From positions 954,658 to 1,018,657 of the forward strand of contig JAKOGI010000108.1 in assembly GCA_029747015.1 (NCBI GenBank): a stretch of 64,000 nucleotides of DNA, in the 5' to 3' direction. Shown in pieces: positions 19,389-31,216 of the stretch (position 1 is the first letter of the stretch; every line of letters begins with the position of its first letter). The DNA is from Carnegiea gigantea. Taxonomy: Eukaryota; Streptophyta; Magnoliopsida; Caryophyllales; Cactaceae. Below the pieces are notes generated by a model. That model saw only the letters and a program-made list of their open reading frames with translations, searched no databases and was not told the origin of the DNA. The translations under genes were made by a program, and so were the position numbers.

Positions 19389-20063
19389 TGTTGGCCCGAT
19401 TTGGCTAGTTAAATCACTCTAAAGGGAGGTGAATAGGGTGATGATCAAAGTCTCAAAATAATCAAATATGAAAAAGTAAATGTGGATAAAACACGTGTAT
19501 TTTTTAACAAGGTTACCTTCAACCAGACTTAGTCACTGCCTAAAGTTCCCTAACTCTAGGATTAACCCAATTTTATTAGGAGAGATTACATAACTCTAGA
19601 GTACGCCTACTATAAGTTTCAAGCTACAAGTTGACCCTTCAACAAGTCCTTGTTAGAGTTGTCCCTTCAACTCTATAATCCCACCCAATTATAACCAGAG
19701 TAATACAACTCAATAAATTAAGTGAATAAGAGAATGATATTTGCAAGTGTGGATCTTAGTTCTTGTTCTTTACTTGTGCTCTCTCTTCTCTTCTTGTCTC
19801 TTCCAGCTGCAAATTCCTCTCATTTTTATAGCCAAGAAATGTTGAAGAGGTGAAAGAACATTTGGCAACTGACCATTACATCAATCAAGGAAAGTCAATT
19901 TTCTATATTATTTCAAGGCCTTGAACCCAGTCTTTCAAGCCCTTGAAAATGGCAGTTCTGCTCAACATTTTTCTTTTGATCTCCAAAGGCTAATTTTGTT
20001 ATTTTTTTCTAAAGATCTTGACTGAGAAAACCATCTAGAAGTTGGATTTTTGCAACACAATCT
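19389..20063 (-). repeat. SIRE-like copia 3' LTR, distal part
   Basis: This part matches 55143-55813 on the same strand nearly base for base, including the CTCCTCTAAGG-like block and the CTTCCAGCTGCAAATTCC block. It ends at ACAATCT where the inverted segment begins. Confidence 0.9.
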
Positions 20064-20468
20064 CCTTCCCAGCATTGCCAACGACGCCGCCAGGGTCATC
20101 CCTGGCACCACCGCCAATGGTCATGTTGTATAGTAGCTGCCGCCTAGGGTTTCACCAGAGCACTTTTCTCTCTTCTAGAATTCTTTAATATTCATGACTT
20201 TTATCATATTATAATTGGATCTACCTTAGAATTATTATTGTTTAAATGTGCTATATGTTTAAAATGGATATTGGCATATTAGTATTGTTTAATTAATTTT
20301 AAGGTGTCACAATATCTTTGTGATAGTTTAGTAGTCAAATTTGAATATGTGATCTTTATGATATTCTATTGTGTGATTCAAATTTGAATTTGGGATTGTG
20401 ATGCTATATTTATCAAATATCAAGATTCACCTAAAATATGATATTATCTTTTAATATTATATTGTGAA
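20064..20468 (-). other. 405 bp inverted segment (L1 5' end, target duplication and LTR piece)
   Basis: From left to right this holds the reverse complement of the L1 leader (20064-20199), the reversed target duplication TTTATCATATTAT (20200-20212), and LTR sequence (to 20468) that matches 55814-56085 in reverse. The flanks are ATCT (20060-20063) and AGAT (20469-20472), inverted copies of each other. The order is explained by one inversion after L1 insertion. Confidence 0.85.
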
Positions 20469-20889
20469 AGATACCATGGACAATGAACGGGCTGAGGAGA
20501 TGAGAGGAGGCCACGAGGTTCAGGAATTACAGGGAGATAACGAAACCCCTCGAGTGAATCGAACCACAAAAAAGATGAAACAAACAATGTGAGATTCGTT
20601 GGACCATGACCAATTGGAGACTTTGGAGTTAGACGACAATATGTATTTAGGCTCCCCAAAAGTGCTTGAAACACAGGGGGGAGTGCCTGAAGGATTTGTG
20701 TTTGGAGTAGGTTTGTTGTATCGCGGCACGCTTCAATGAAATAACCCAAATTTGCATATGGAGATGAGGGTGAACCCAATATGGTGTTCTAAAGAGTACA
20801 ACGACATTTCTGAGTATGATAAGCCACCAGAAGAAGAGGACCCCACTTGTCCCACGATTCTTTTAACAGTGCAAGAAAAGAGAATGCTG

Positions 20890-23053
20890 GATATTGGATG
20901 TGGAGTTCAAATGTTCAAAGTGGAAGAAGAGGAGAGTCGGGGACCCTAGGGTTAAGTGGTGGACCCTCACAAAGGAGAACGCCATGTTATTAACAGAGAA
21001 GATTACTGAAGTAGGAGCTTGGAGGCGGGTAGAGGATGCAGATACAATGTGGAAAGCAATGATAGATTATATTCGAAGGTCGGTTAAAGAAGTCCTAAGT
21101 ACTTCTAGGAGGGGTGGTAACAAAATGAAGGGTGCCTGGTGGTGGAACGAGGAGGTAAAGGAGAAAGTCAGGGAGAAAAAAGAGGCATATGTGGATTTCT
21201 AGAACAGCGGAGCAGATGGAGAGAGAGTTGTTAGTAGAGCTAGATATACGGTAGCTAAGAAGGTAGCCAAGAAAGCTGTTGCGGTAGCTAAGAGCATGGC
21301 TTATGATAGGTTGTACCATAGACTGGAGACCAAGGAAGGGGAGAATGATGTCTTTAAGCTGGCGAGGGCTAGGGAAAGAAGAACAAGGGATTTAGATGTT
21401 GTGAGGTGCATCAAGGATGAAAATGGTAAGGTGTTATTTGAGGATGCAGAGATCAAGGAGAGATGGCAAATATATTTTTCCAATCTCCTCAATGGTGAAG
21501 GGATGGAAGAGTCCCGAAGCAGGGAACGAGAGGGTGGTGAGACGAGTACGGATCCGCGAGAGTGTGGTCATATCAGTAAAGACGAGATTAAAGAGGCTAT
21601 GAAGAAGATGCCTAATGGAAAGGCAGAGGGTCCAGATCAAATACCGGTGGAAGTGTGGAAGTGTTTGGGTGAGGAAGGTTTGGAGTGGCTAACGGAGCTT
21701 TTCAATGTCATTTTTAGGACCGCTTAGATGTCCGAAGATTGGGGGTCTAGCACAGTTATCCCTTTATACAAGAACAAAGGGGATATTCAAGATTGTAATA
21801 ATTTTAGGAGTATAAAGTAGCTCAGTCACACTATGAAGTCATGGGAAAGGGTGATTGAGAGAAGGTTGCGGAAGGATGTTTCGATTTTAGAGAACCAATT
21901 CGGTTTTATGCCAAGCAGGTCGACCATAGAGGCGATTTACCTCCTTAGAAAACTCATGGGTTTGTACAGAGATAGAAAGGTGGATCTCCACATGGTGTTC
22001 ATTGACCTGGAGAAAGCTTATAATAGAGTTCCGCGTGAAGTTTTATAGAGATGCCTAGAGGAGAAAGGAGTGCTACCCTCGTATATTCGAGTTATTAAAG
22101 ATATGTACGAGGGAGGCAGGACGAGTGTTAGGACGCCAGGAGGGTTCACTAATGACTTTTTCATTGGTAGGGGCCTGCATCAGGGTTCTGCCTTGAGCCC
22201 TTTTCTTTTCACTCTAGTTATGAATGAACTTATGAGAGGGATTCAAGATGAGTTACCTTGGAGTATACTTTTTGCATATGACATTGTTCTTATTGATGAG
22301 ACCAGACAAGGTGTTAATGACAAGTTGGAGCGATGGAGGCACACTCTGAAATCTAGAGGTTTCAGAGTGAGTAGATCGAAGATGGAGTACCTTCACTGTT
22401 GTTTCAGTGGAAGGGTAGATGCGGGGGGAGAAGTAACCCTGGATGGGAGGCCGATACCTAAGGTCGATAAGTTTAAGTATCTAGGCTCAATCATTCAGCA
22501 AAACGGGGATATTGACGAAGATATTAACCAGCGAATAAAAGTAGGCTGGCAAAAATGGAAGTATACCTCATGTGTGCTGTGTGATAAGAGGGTGCCCCTT
22601 GGATTGAAAGGCAAAGTCTATTGCACGGTAGTTAGACCGGTCGTTCTTTATGGATCAGAATGTTGGCCTCTAAAAAAGACGCAAGTGCAAAAGCTGACGG
22701 TAGCAGAGATGAGGATGATAAGGTGGATGTGTGGCTATACGAGGATAGATAGAATTAGGAATGGAGTTATCAGGGACTCAATTAAAGTAGCTCCCATCGG
22801 AGATAAGTTGAGAAAAACAAGATTCCGATGATTTTGTCATGTTAAAAGAAGGAGTGGGGATGCTCCAGTGAGGAGATGTGAGAAGATCAGCATCCCCGAA
22901 GGCAAAAGAGGGAGGGGACGACTAAAGAAGAGCTTGGACGAGGTGATTAGAGAAGACTTAAAAGTTGTCGGTTTGACGGTGGATATGGCTCAGGATAGAA
23001 AGTTGTGGCGGGATAGGATTAGGACCGTAGATCGCGCAGAGGCGATCCCGTAG
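20890..23053 (+). pseudogene. RTE-type reverse transcriptase polyprotein, degenerate
   Basis: Pieces in order are KWWTLTKENA, WWWNEEVKEKV, FKLARARERRTRDLD, RCIKDENGKV, MPNGKAEGPDQIPVEVWK, EDWGSSTVIPLYKNKGDIQ, ENQFGFMPSRSTIEAIYLLR, HMVFIDLEKAYNRVPREVL, GLHQGSALSPFLFTLVMNEL, FAYDIVLIDE, SECWPLKKTQVQKL, RWMCGYTR and a final [10 protein letters not shown]. This order is the RTE clade reverse transcriptase and its carboxyl end. The catalytic FADD box reads FAYD, losing an essential aspartate. In-frame stops occur near 21200, 21725, 21818, 22046 and 22829. Confidence 0.92.
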
Positions 23054-23450
23054 TTTTCTTTAGGTTGCTGTGGCTTTTTTGTATGTGTTGTTTGTATGCA
23101 GGTTGTATTGTCTTCCGAGAAGAGTTCTCGTCTGCTTACTGCTGGTTGTCCAGGTATATTGCCCTCTTCCATTATATTATCTTTTTATTTCATAGCTTCA
23201 GCAACTAATCTTGTAGTTATCTTTTATTTATCTCGGGCATCCTCGCTATAGAATCTTTCTTCTACAAAATGTTTTCTTATTAAAGGTTTTCACAAAATCT
23301 TTCTTCTGTAAAAGATTTTCACAAAACTCTTTTCGTGGGTCTCTTGGAATCAGCCTCTTTACGGGTAGGAATGCCGGTAGAGGTTAGGTTGCCTACAGCT
23401 GGATCTCCCCAGATCCCACGAAAGCAGGATCCACATTAGGAGGTGTTGTG
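23054..23450 (+). other. RTE LINE 3' untranslated region
   Basis: The tail has short repeated ATTTTCACAAAAT/CTTTCTTCT motifs and then the conserved end block (about 23330-23445) shared by plant RTE elements and their SINE relatives. There is no coding content. Confidence 0.75.
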
Positions 23451-24147
23451 AAGAAAAGAGAATGTTGTGCGAGCCTTGGAAGGATGCGCTAATTGTGAAA
23501 CTATTTGATAAAGGCGTTGGCTGTATGTAACTGAAGAGGAGACTAAAGATTAAATGGGCACTTAAAGGGGACTTCTCTTGGATTGATATAGGTTTTGATT
23601 ACTATGTAACCAGATTCACAAATCGGGAAGACTATGAACATGTGCTTATGGATGGCCCGTGGATGATTGGTAATAACTACCTTGTGATCAGGGAATGGAT
23701 ACCAAATTTTGTGCTGGAAGAAGATAAAATCACAAAACTGATAGCTTGGTGAGGATCCCCAAATTGGGAGTGGAATATTTTAATAGGCACTTCTTGTTAA
23801 ACAAGATTGGAAGTAAAATTGGAGAAGTACTTAAACTAGATAGTACTACTGCCAATGTAGAGCGAGGACAGTTCACTCGCTTATGTGTGGAGATGGACCT
23901 CACCAAGCCTCTACTGACAAAATTTTGGCTGAATGGAAGGATCTGGAAGATTCAGTATGAGGGTCTGCATATGATATGCTTTAATTGCGGGAAACAAGCT
24001 CACAAGGAGGACACATGCCCATCACAGACGCCTCCACCTACTAAGGGGCAAGACCACGCGCAGGTGGGGCGGACTGGGACGATCGCCCAGCACCAACAAG
24101 AAGATGAAGCGATTTATGGAGCGTGGATGACGGTCCAAAAACCGTGA

Positions 24148-25044
24148 CGGCGAAATATAAAGCAAGGAGAAGTTGCCCTACGAAGTAATTCAGCATGCAA
24201 TGTGGAAGTCGAAACAACCAGGACCGACCAGGGGGAAGGCTCGATTGAGCATGCCATGAGGCCTTTGCAAATGCCACATAATGAAGAGGGACACCAGACG
24301 CCAAACGCGGGTCCTAGATTCAGGCCTTCGTAATGAAGGAATTGGATCGGGCTCAAGACATGGATGGGCAGGGTCAAGAGATGCAATTGGACGCTAAGGT
24401 TGGGGAGTCGAGTCTGCCACGACAGAGAAAGTTGGAGGATCGGGAACCGATGGCTCCCGTAGATGAGCATCTTGCCCCATGGCCGAGTCAAGCATAGAAA
24501 CATATTTCCAAAACTGCAACACCTCAAAGCAGGGTTCCAAATACCCCAAGGCGCCAAGAGTCAGGCTGAGAACTGCAAAGTGACAGGAGCGTTATTATGG
24601 ATAACAACAGGGAACGACATGCAACACATGGGGAGTTCATTTGCTAAGGAATGAATGAACCGCAGGATAGCCAGGGGCAAGAGGGCGTCTTGATACCCGC
24701 TCACTTTTTACCTCAACGTCTCACTCCATTGTCTTTTGGCCGAGAAAGGGGAGGCGTGGGGTTGGGCTAGACGAGCAGACCGTGAGGATCAATTAGCGGG
24801 GTCAAGAGGGCTTGCAAAATGCATTTGGCCTGCCAGTTAGGGACCGACCCAGGATAGTGTTAGCGGTAAGTATTGGGGAAAATGTGGAACCAAGGGGGGG
24901 ATAGAGCACGACACATGCTCAACACCTCCAATGAGACCCGAGAGGCCAGAGTGCCTCATGCCCAGCGACCAGCTAGTGGGGCAAGAGCTGACGCGGTAAG
25001 CCCCTAAAGTGGATACGACAGCTGGCCTCACAGTGAAGCTAACG
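24148..25044 (+). other. Decayed L1 region between ORF1 and ORF2
   Basis: This 0.9 kb should be the ORF1 carboxyl tail and the inter-ORF region. It is richer in G and C than the flanks, has no stable frame, and shows no motif I recognise. Confidence 0.6.
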
Positions 25045-28000
25045 GATTCTAAGGAGGCATCTGGATTTTATGGAACTCTCAAGACATCGGTGTAGACATA
25101 ATCCAGTCACATGAGCAGTTTGTTACAATGCAACTGAGACAGGGACGGCAAACGAACTGGACATTTACTGCAGTCTATGCCTACCCGCGTCCACAGGATA
25201 GAGAAGTCCTTTGGTCCGAGTTCCAACATTTTGGAGCAACGATCTAGCAGCCCTGGCTCCTCGCGGGCGATTTTAGTGAAACGGTCAGCCTAGAGGAGCG
25301 AAACCATAGGGGCATTTAGATGCTTAGACGATGTGATAAATTTAAGAATTGGATAAAGAACAATAGTTTCATAGTTTATGGCCATAAATTCACTTGGGTC
25401 AAAGAGAACAATGAAGCCACTCAGAAATGTGCACGGCTGGACAGAGCTTTATGTAATGTGGAGTCGCGAACTCAGTTTCACGAAGGATCAGTGTAGCACT
25501 TACTCTATAACTACGCGGATCCTTTACCGCTGCTGATTAGTACATGCGGGTTTGCTCAACTGTTGAGAAGTCCAAACCCTTTCCGTTTCCAAGTTGTGTG
25601 GACTACACATGAGGGGTTTGGAAAGGTCCTCCAAGATTACTAGCCGACAGATGCTGCAATTGTGCCGGCATTAAAGTCATTAATGAATTCCCTTACCTTA
25701 TGGAATAAAGAGGTTTTTGGCAACCTATTTCATAGAAAACGAAAACTGTGGGCAATAATCAGAGGAAATTAAATGGGGGTCGCAATCCCTATCTAAGGAA
25801 ACTAGAGATGCGGCTCAAAGGATGACTTCGGATCGTACTAGACCAAATTAAAACATTTTGGATGCAGAAATCTAGAGTTGAGGCTATTCGAGATGGAAAT
25901 CGCAATACTCGGTATTTTCACATGAACACCGTGATACACTGGAAGTTTAACCTCATAGAAGTCCTCCAGTATGATGAGGGCGAATGGGTCACCGTTCCGA
26001 ATGAGGTAAGTAGTTTGGTTTGGAATTTTTTTCAAGGACTCTATACGGAGGAACAAACCCAGATTGTGACCCAAGAGCCTTTAGGGGCGTCCTTTCCGAG
26101 GCTCATGACTGAACAGGAAGAACGGTTGTCTGCGCCTTTCACCTCACGAGGGATATTGACTGCACTTAAATCAATGACAACTTTGAAAGCCCTGGGGCCT
26201 GATAGGTACCATGCTTATTTTTCCCAGCAATACTGGATGATTGCTGGGAACGCTGTCTGCAAAATAGTGCTGGATATCCTTGGGGGAAAAGAGATTCCTA
26301 CGGGACTTAATGACACATTTCTATCCGTTATTACGAAAGTTAACAACCCGCAAAAAGTGACACAGTTCCGGCCAATAGGCCTATGCAATGGGGTTTACAA
26401 GATTGTCACCAAGTGCATAGTTCACAAATTGAAAGCTGTTCTTCCTGATTTGATCTACCCACTGCAATCTAGTTTCATGCCGGGAAGACAAATAGGCGAC
26501 AATGTGATAATTATGCACTCAATGCGCGGTAAAAAAGGGAAGAAACGGTGGACGACTATTAAACTTGATCTTGAAAAGGCATATGATAGGATCCGCTGGT
26601 CCTTTCTTAAAGAGACACTGGAAGGCATGCAGCTACCGAATAGACTAGTGACTGTCACCATGAGATGTGTGACATCGTGTGCGCTAAGTATTTTGTGAAA
26701 TGGAGAAGAACCTGAAAAATTCAAGCCGACGAGGCATCCGACAAGGCGATCCTCTTTCTCTGTATTTGTTTGTAGCGTGTATGGAGAGGCTGTCCCAATT
26801 AATCGAGTAGGAGGTCCCACAGGGGAGGTGACGTCCATTCCTGACGAGCCGCAACGGGCCCAGGATACCGAGCCTCCTATTTGCAGATGATATGGTACTC
26901 TTTGCGGAGGCATCAAGGGAGGAGGCACCAGTAATTAAAAATGTCCTCGATCGATTCTACCAGGCATCACGACAGACGATTAGTAGTGCTAAGTCAAACA
27001 TCCCCTTCTCAGCAAATACAGAAGCTCAGTTGATGGAGGGCATATGCCATGAATTGAATATGTTGTGAATGGAGGACCTAGGACGATATTTGGGGGTGCC
27101 CACTAGAGATGCGGCTCAAAGGACAACTTCGGATCGTATTAGACCAAATTGAAACATTTTGGATGCAGAAATCTAAAGTTGAGGCTATTTGAGGTGGAGA
27201 TCGCAATACTCAATATTTTCACACGAGCACCGTCATACGCCAGAAGTTTAACCTCATAGAAGTCCTCCAGAATGATGAGGGCGAATAGGTCACCAATCTG
27301 GATGAGGTACGTGGTATGGTTCGAAATTTTTTTCAAGGACTCCATACGGAGGAACAAACACAGAATGTGCCAAGAGCCTTTAGGGGCATCCTTTTCAAGG
27401 CTCACGGCTGAACAACAAGAAGGGTTGGCTATGCCTTTCACCTCACAGGAGGTATTGGCTGCACTTAAATCAATGGCGGCTTAGAAAGCCCCGGGGCCTA
27501 ATAGGTACCATGCTTATTTTTTCCAGCAATACTGGACGATTGCTGGGAATGCAATATGCGAAACAATGCTGGATATCCTTGGGGGAAAAGAGATGCCTGC
27601 GGGACTTAATGATACCTTTCTATCCCTTATCTTGAAAGTCAACAACCCGCAAAAAGTGACAGAGTTTAGGGCAATAGGCCTATGCAATGTGGTTTATAAG
27701 ATGGTCACCAACTGTATAGTTCACAGATTGAAAGCTGTTCTTCCTGATTTGATCTCCCCACTGCAACCTAGTTTCGTACCGGAAAGACAAACAGGCGACA
27801 ATGTGATAATGATGCAAGCAATTATGCACTCTATGCGCAGTAAAAAAGGGAAGAAAAGATGGATGACTATTAAAATTAATCTTGAAAAGGCGTATGATAG
27901 GGTCCGCTGGTCCTTTCTTAAAGAGACACTGGAAGGCATGCAGCTATCGAATAGACTAGTGACTATCACCATGAGATGCGTGACATCGTGTGCGCTAAGC

Positions 28001-30048
28001 ATTTTGTGGAATGGAGAAGAAACTAAAAAATTCAAGCCGACAAGAGGCATACGAAAAGGCGATCCTCTTTCTCCGTATTTATTCGCAGTGTGTACAGAGT
28101 GACTATCCCAATTAATCGAGTAGGAGGTCTCACAAGGGAGGAGGTGTCCATTCCCGATGAGTCGCAATGCGCCCAAGATACCGAGCCTCCGGTTTGCAGA
28201 TGATGTGGTACTCTTTGCGGAGGCATCGAGGGAGCAGGCACAGATAATTAAAAATGTCCTCGATTGATTCTACCGGGCATCGGGATAGAAGATTAGCAGT
28301 GCCAAGTCAAACATCTTCTTCTCAGCAAATACGGAAGCTCAGTTGATGGAGAGCATATGCCATGAATTGAATATGCCCTGAACGGAGGACCTAGGACGAT
28401 ATTTGGGGGTACCCAAATTGCATGGTAAGGTAACCTGAAAGACATACAAGTCAGTAATAGAAAGGGTTGATCGACGCTTAGTGGGATAGAAGAGCAAGTG
28501 CCTCTCCTTAGCGGGATGCCTCACGTTAATTCGCTCAACAATTTGAACCATCCCTTCCTTTGTCATGCTAACAACGGGGCCACACCGTTCAATCTGTGAC
28601 GACATTGATCAGAAAGTCCATCGATTTTTATTGGGGGGGATGGCTTTGGAAAGGAAAATCCACTTAGCCCCATGGGCACTAGTCACGCGGCGCAAATAAT
28701 TAGGCGGCCTCTGGATTCCAACGATGAGAGCCTTGAATGGAGCCTGGTTGATGAAGCGGGGATAGAGGATGCTTTTAGAGCCTAACAAGATTTGGGCTAG
28801 GGTTCTAGCCTTTAAATACTGTGGAGGAGGAAACCTCCTCCATAGTTACACACCTCACCCCAAGTCGAGGCATTCAAACGCGTGGAGGGGCCTGTGGGAG
28901 CAACGGCGGCACATTGAGACCAACGCAGGAATGGCTTTGGGCAATAGACATTTAACCCGTTTTTGGCTCAATCATTGGGCGCAACCTTCCCCTCTTCTCA
29001 TATTTGCAACGCAGTATGTCCCCCTCTTTGAACTCGAAAAACTTGTGTATGAATACTGGGATGAACGCGGGGTGTGGAAGTGGGACGCCTTCTTCGACTT
29101 TCTCCCACACCCAATGTTATCAGCATCGTTTAAGAAGAACCTATGACTTTGCAAGAAGAGAGTTGGAGTTGGATCTGGAAAGTGAACGCTCTTTAAAGAA
29201 TCCGAGTCTTCACTTGGTTGATGCTCCATGATAAAATTTTGACGAACAAAAATCAGGTTAGATGAGGTCTCACATAGGACCTGGGTTGCGGGGTGTGTAG
29301 TGCTGTTCGGGAAATGATGCTGCATGTCATCCAGGACTGCCCTTGGGCACGGTGGGTATGGAGGGATCTTGAAGGCTATGGCGTGAGGCAACTTGCGCCA
29401 GATGCTTCCTGTAACAATCGGGTAGAAGTGAATGTCAAGGGAAGGCACAGTGACCCAGACTGGGCAACAAAGTTCCTTATCATTATTTGGTATCTTTGGA
29501 AGTGGCGGAACGCCTACTATTTCAACAAGGAGGATGAGATTCCAGAGGAAAAAGGACATTTCCTGCTACGTCATTTCGGAGGCATTCTCCATGCTCTCGG
29601 GGCGCATAACCCTTTTGCGCTGACATCGAGAACTCACAGAAGGAACTATTAATTATATGGGAAGCTCTGCCTGTGGGGTCGGCCCTCTTGAACATGGATA
29701 TGGCGTCAAAGGGTAATCCGGGAGCTACCTCAGGAGGTGGGGTGAATAGGGGTGATAGAGGAGAATAGATTAAAGGTTTCTTTGGATAATGTACATAGGT
29801 CAAGGCAGAGCTCAAGCGACGCTTCATGGCTTGAAGATGGCATGGGACTTGGGACTGAAGAAGGTCTGGTTTAGAGCAAATTCCATGATCGTGGTGGCCA
29901 TGCCACGTGGAAATGGTGCATGGAACTCTATTTATAAGCCGCTTATAATGCAATGCAAACAACTAATCATAGGAGGCAACTGGGAAATTCAAATTTTTCA
30001 CTGCTATAGAGAAGCAAATCAGGTTGTAGATAGGCTAGCAAAGATATG
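25045..30048 (+). pseudogene. L1 ORF2 (endonuclease, reverse transcriptase, RNase H), degenerate
   Basis: Endonuclease pieces are GFWGGIWILWN (about 25045), VYAYPRPQDREVLWSEFQ, WLLAGDFSETVSLEERNH and KFTWVKENNEATQKCARLDR. Reverse transcriptase pieces are RNTRYFH, LNDTFLSVITKV, FRPIGLCNGVYKIVTK, QSSFMPGRQIGDNVI, IKLDLEKAYDRIRWSF, RQGDPLSLYLF and LLFADDMVLFAEAS (about 26875). This RT block is then repeated (see the tandem duplication). The zinc-binding part (GLWIPTMRALNGAWLMKRG, WLMLHDKILTN) and the RNase H end (IQIFHCYREANQVVDRLAKI, about 29990) follow. Stops and frameshifts are frequent. The normal product copies L1 RNA at its target site. Confidence 0.93.
25803..28408 (+). repeat. 1.3 kb tandem duplication within L1 ORF2 reverse transcriptase
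   Basis: Unit A (about 25803-27102) and unit B (about 27103-28408) both begin ACTAGAGATGCGGCTCAAAG and both end with CTAGGACGATATTTGGGGGT. After unit B the L1 continues with CCCAAATTGCATGGTAAGGT, the expected sequence after that point. The two units differ by many substitutions and small indels, so the duplication is old. Confidence 0.9.
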
Positions 30049-30208
30049 AATTGATCAGGAAATAGGGGTAGTGTACTTTGATTCCCCTCCTAAAAGGTTC
30101 TGGATGTATTACAGGCAGATCTTGTAGAAGCCATTTGGCCTAGAAACTTTAAGTAATAAAATTTCTCCAAGGGACTTAACCCCTCTTTTGCACCAAAAAA
30201 ATATATAT
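30049..30208 (+). other. L1 3' end and A-rich tail
   Basis: After the RNase H stop, the short trailer holds AATAAAATTTCTCCAAGGG and CCCCTCTTTTGCACC, then seven A residues and an AT tract. The target duplication starts at 30209. Confidence 0.8.
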
Positions 30209-30300
30209 ATAATATGATAAACATTCCAATGGACAAAACATTTTTTGTCTTTCATCAAAAGATATTCATAAAATACATTGTAAGCTTAGGGAAACTAACA
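30209..30300 (-). repeat. SIRE-like copia 3' LTR, proximal part
   Basis: The sequence matches 56068-56160 (CATTCCAATGGACAAAAC, TCTTTCATCAAAAGATATTC, TACATTGTAAGCTTAGGG). Its end ACTAACA corresponds on the minus strand to the LTR start TGTTAGT. Confidence 0.9.
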
Positions 30301-30582
30301 ATTTCTTCCTTTTGATGAAAGATAAAACCCAATAAAAATTAACATATCAGTAGTTTTGAATGTTACGCCATGAATGCTTTGCCAAATACTTCTCCCCCTT
30401 TTTGTATTTCATCAAAAAGGTAACACAGGAAGGAGAAAAAAAAAAAAATCAGAGCATGTAAAAATTATGGCCAACACTTATAGCTCCCCCTTAACAAATC
30501 AATGATATATAAAGATGCTTCCCCTCAACATATGACACTCATATAAAATATAAGGGATTAAACACTAACATTTTGATCAAAT
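30301..30582 (-). other. SIRE-like copia 3' internal end with polypurine tract
   Basis: On the minus strand TCATCAAAAGGAAGAAAT leads into the LTR start at 30300, and AAAAAGGGGGAGAAG lies about 100 bases earlier. This is the typical 3' end of SIRE-type copia elements. No coding sequence is seen. Confidence 0.75.
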
Positions 30583-30594
30583 ATCCTAACACGC

Positions 30595-30720
30595 AATAAA
30601 TGACTCAAAGGTACCCTAAGTTTTTAGATAAAAATTTTTTGGTCCCTAACTTTTCAAAAATAACACTGGGGTCCTTAATTTTTCGGTCAAAAGACTTTTA
30701 GGCCCTTTTTTCTATTACTT
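30595..30720 (-). repeat. Left inverted arm of the pararetroviral insert
   Basis: GACTCAAAGGTACC at about 30602 matches GACACAAAGGTACC of the other end in reverse complement. Similarity continues through CCCT.ACTTTT.AAAAATAAC and a GG..CC block for about 70 bp or more. The arm consists of loose AAAGTTTAGGGACC-like units about 35-45 bp long. It corresponds to the post-promoter leader of the viral RNA. Confidence 0.8.
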
Positions 30721-31210
30721 TAGCCCTTAAACTTTTAGAAATTACAGAAAAGTCCCTAGAACAGGGAAAAAAACGTGTAAATAAGCTGTTTTTAGGGGTT
30801 TTTTCAGAAAATATGCTTATTTTAACCGATTAAACTTCTTATAATGACTCTATTAGTACTAGTTATCACAATCTACTACTTATATCTTAGATATTATAAT
30901 TTCTATGGTTGTAGGCCTACCATGCTTAGCAAAATAATTAAAACTTAAGTAGAGAGTTTCGATCGTTACCTGAACTTAGTTGGCACTGGACTCTAGCATT
31001 CCTCTAGCTTTCGGTTTATAGAAATTGCTGATCTTAACCCCATCTTCCTTAGATCAGGTACAACATAGGTCTGTTTCATTTCCTACATCAGACCATAGTC
31101 ACTAATCAAGTTTTAAGTATTTTAAAGGATAACGAGACTTTAATCGAGAAATTATAGTATTTAAGACATAAGGTTCAATTGAATAGCGTTTCCTACTAGG
31201 AAACTTTTTT

Positions 31211-31216
31211 TTTATT
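31211..31216 (-). terminator. Pararetroviral polyadenylation signal
   Basis: The minus strand reads CAATAAAAAAAAAG here, about 165 bases downstream of the TATA box at 31377-31383. Caulimoviral pregenomic RNA has a promoter followed by a polyadenylation signal about 150-200 bases later, used only on the second pass, giving a terminally redundant RNA. The spacing fits. Confidence 0.6.

Larger units (their letters stand above)
20890..23450 (+). mobile_element. RTE-clade LINE inserted in L1 ORF1, 5'-truncated
   Basis: A 17 bp target duplication AAGAAAAGAGAATGYTG occurs at 20873-20889 and 23451-23467, with one base different. The insert carries the carboxyl part of an RTE polyprotein and the typical RTE 3' tail. 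The tail includes GGGTCTCTTGGAATCAGCCT, GGTTAGGTTGCCTACAGC and CCCCAGATCCCACG. It lacks the 5' endonuclease part, as usual for truncated LINE insertions. Confidence 0.93.
20476..24147 (+). pseudogene. L1 ORF1 (DUF4283 plus zinc knuckle), split by an RTE LINE
   Basis: The frame opens at ATGGACAATGAACGG (20476) and reads to TCPTILLTVQEKRM at 20889, then resumes at 23451 after the RTE insertion with EPWKDALIVKL. Next come IKWALKGDF, FTNREDYEHVLMDGPWMIG, WVRIPKLGVEYF, GQFTRLCVEMDLTKPLL and a CCHC knuckle CFNCGKQAHKEDTC at about 23970-24015. This is the standard order of plant L1 ORF1, an RNA-binding protein. Stops near 20590 and 23530 and the RTE insertion kill it. Confidence 0.92.
20064..30208 (+). 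mobile_element. Full-length L1-clade LINE, degenerate, with nested RTE
   Basis: A 13 bp target duplication ATAATATGATAAA is present at 30209-30221 after the A-rich tail and, in reverse, at 20200-20212. The element has a leader with AACCCTAGGCGGC (read on the minus strand inside the inverted segment), ORF1 with DUF4283 and a CCHC knuckle, and ORF2 with endonuclease, reverse transcriptase, zinc-binding and RNase H regions. Subtracting the RTE and the internal duplication leaves about 6 kb, normal for plant L1. Many stops and frameshifts make it inactive. Confidence 0.9.

Noticed and set aside
20064..20212. Twin-priming inversion of the L1 5' end
   Set aside because: The inverted segment also contains the target duplication and LTR sequence, which twin priming cannot invert.
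21095..21640. Minus-strand frames opposite the RTE enzyme
   Set aside because: They are shadows of the plus-strand RTE coding sequence.
27103..28408. A second, independent L1 insertion inside the first
   Set aside because: The copy has no poly(A) tail or target duplication and starts and ends exactly at the boundary of the other unit, which fits a tandem duplication.
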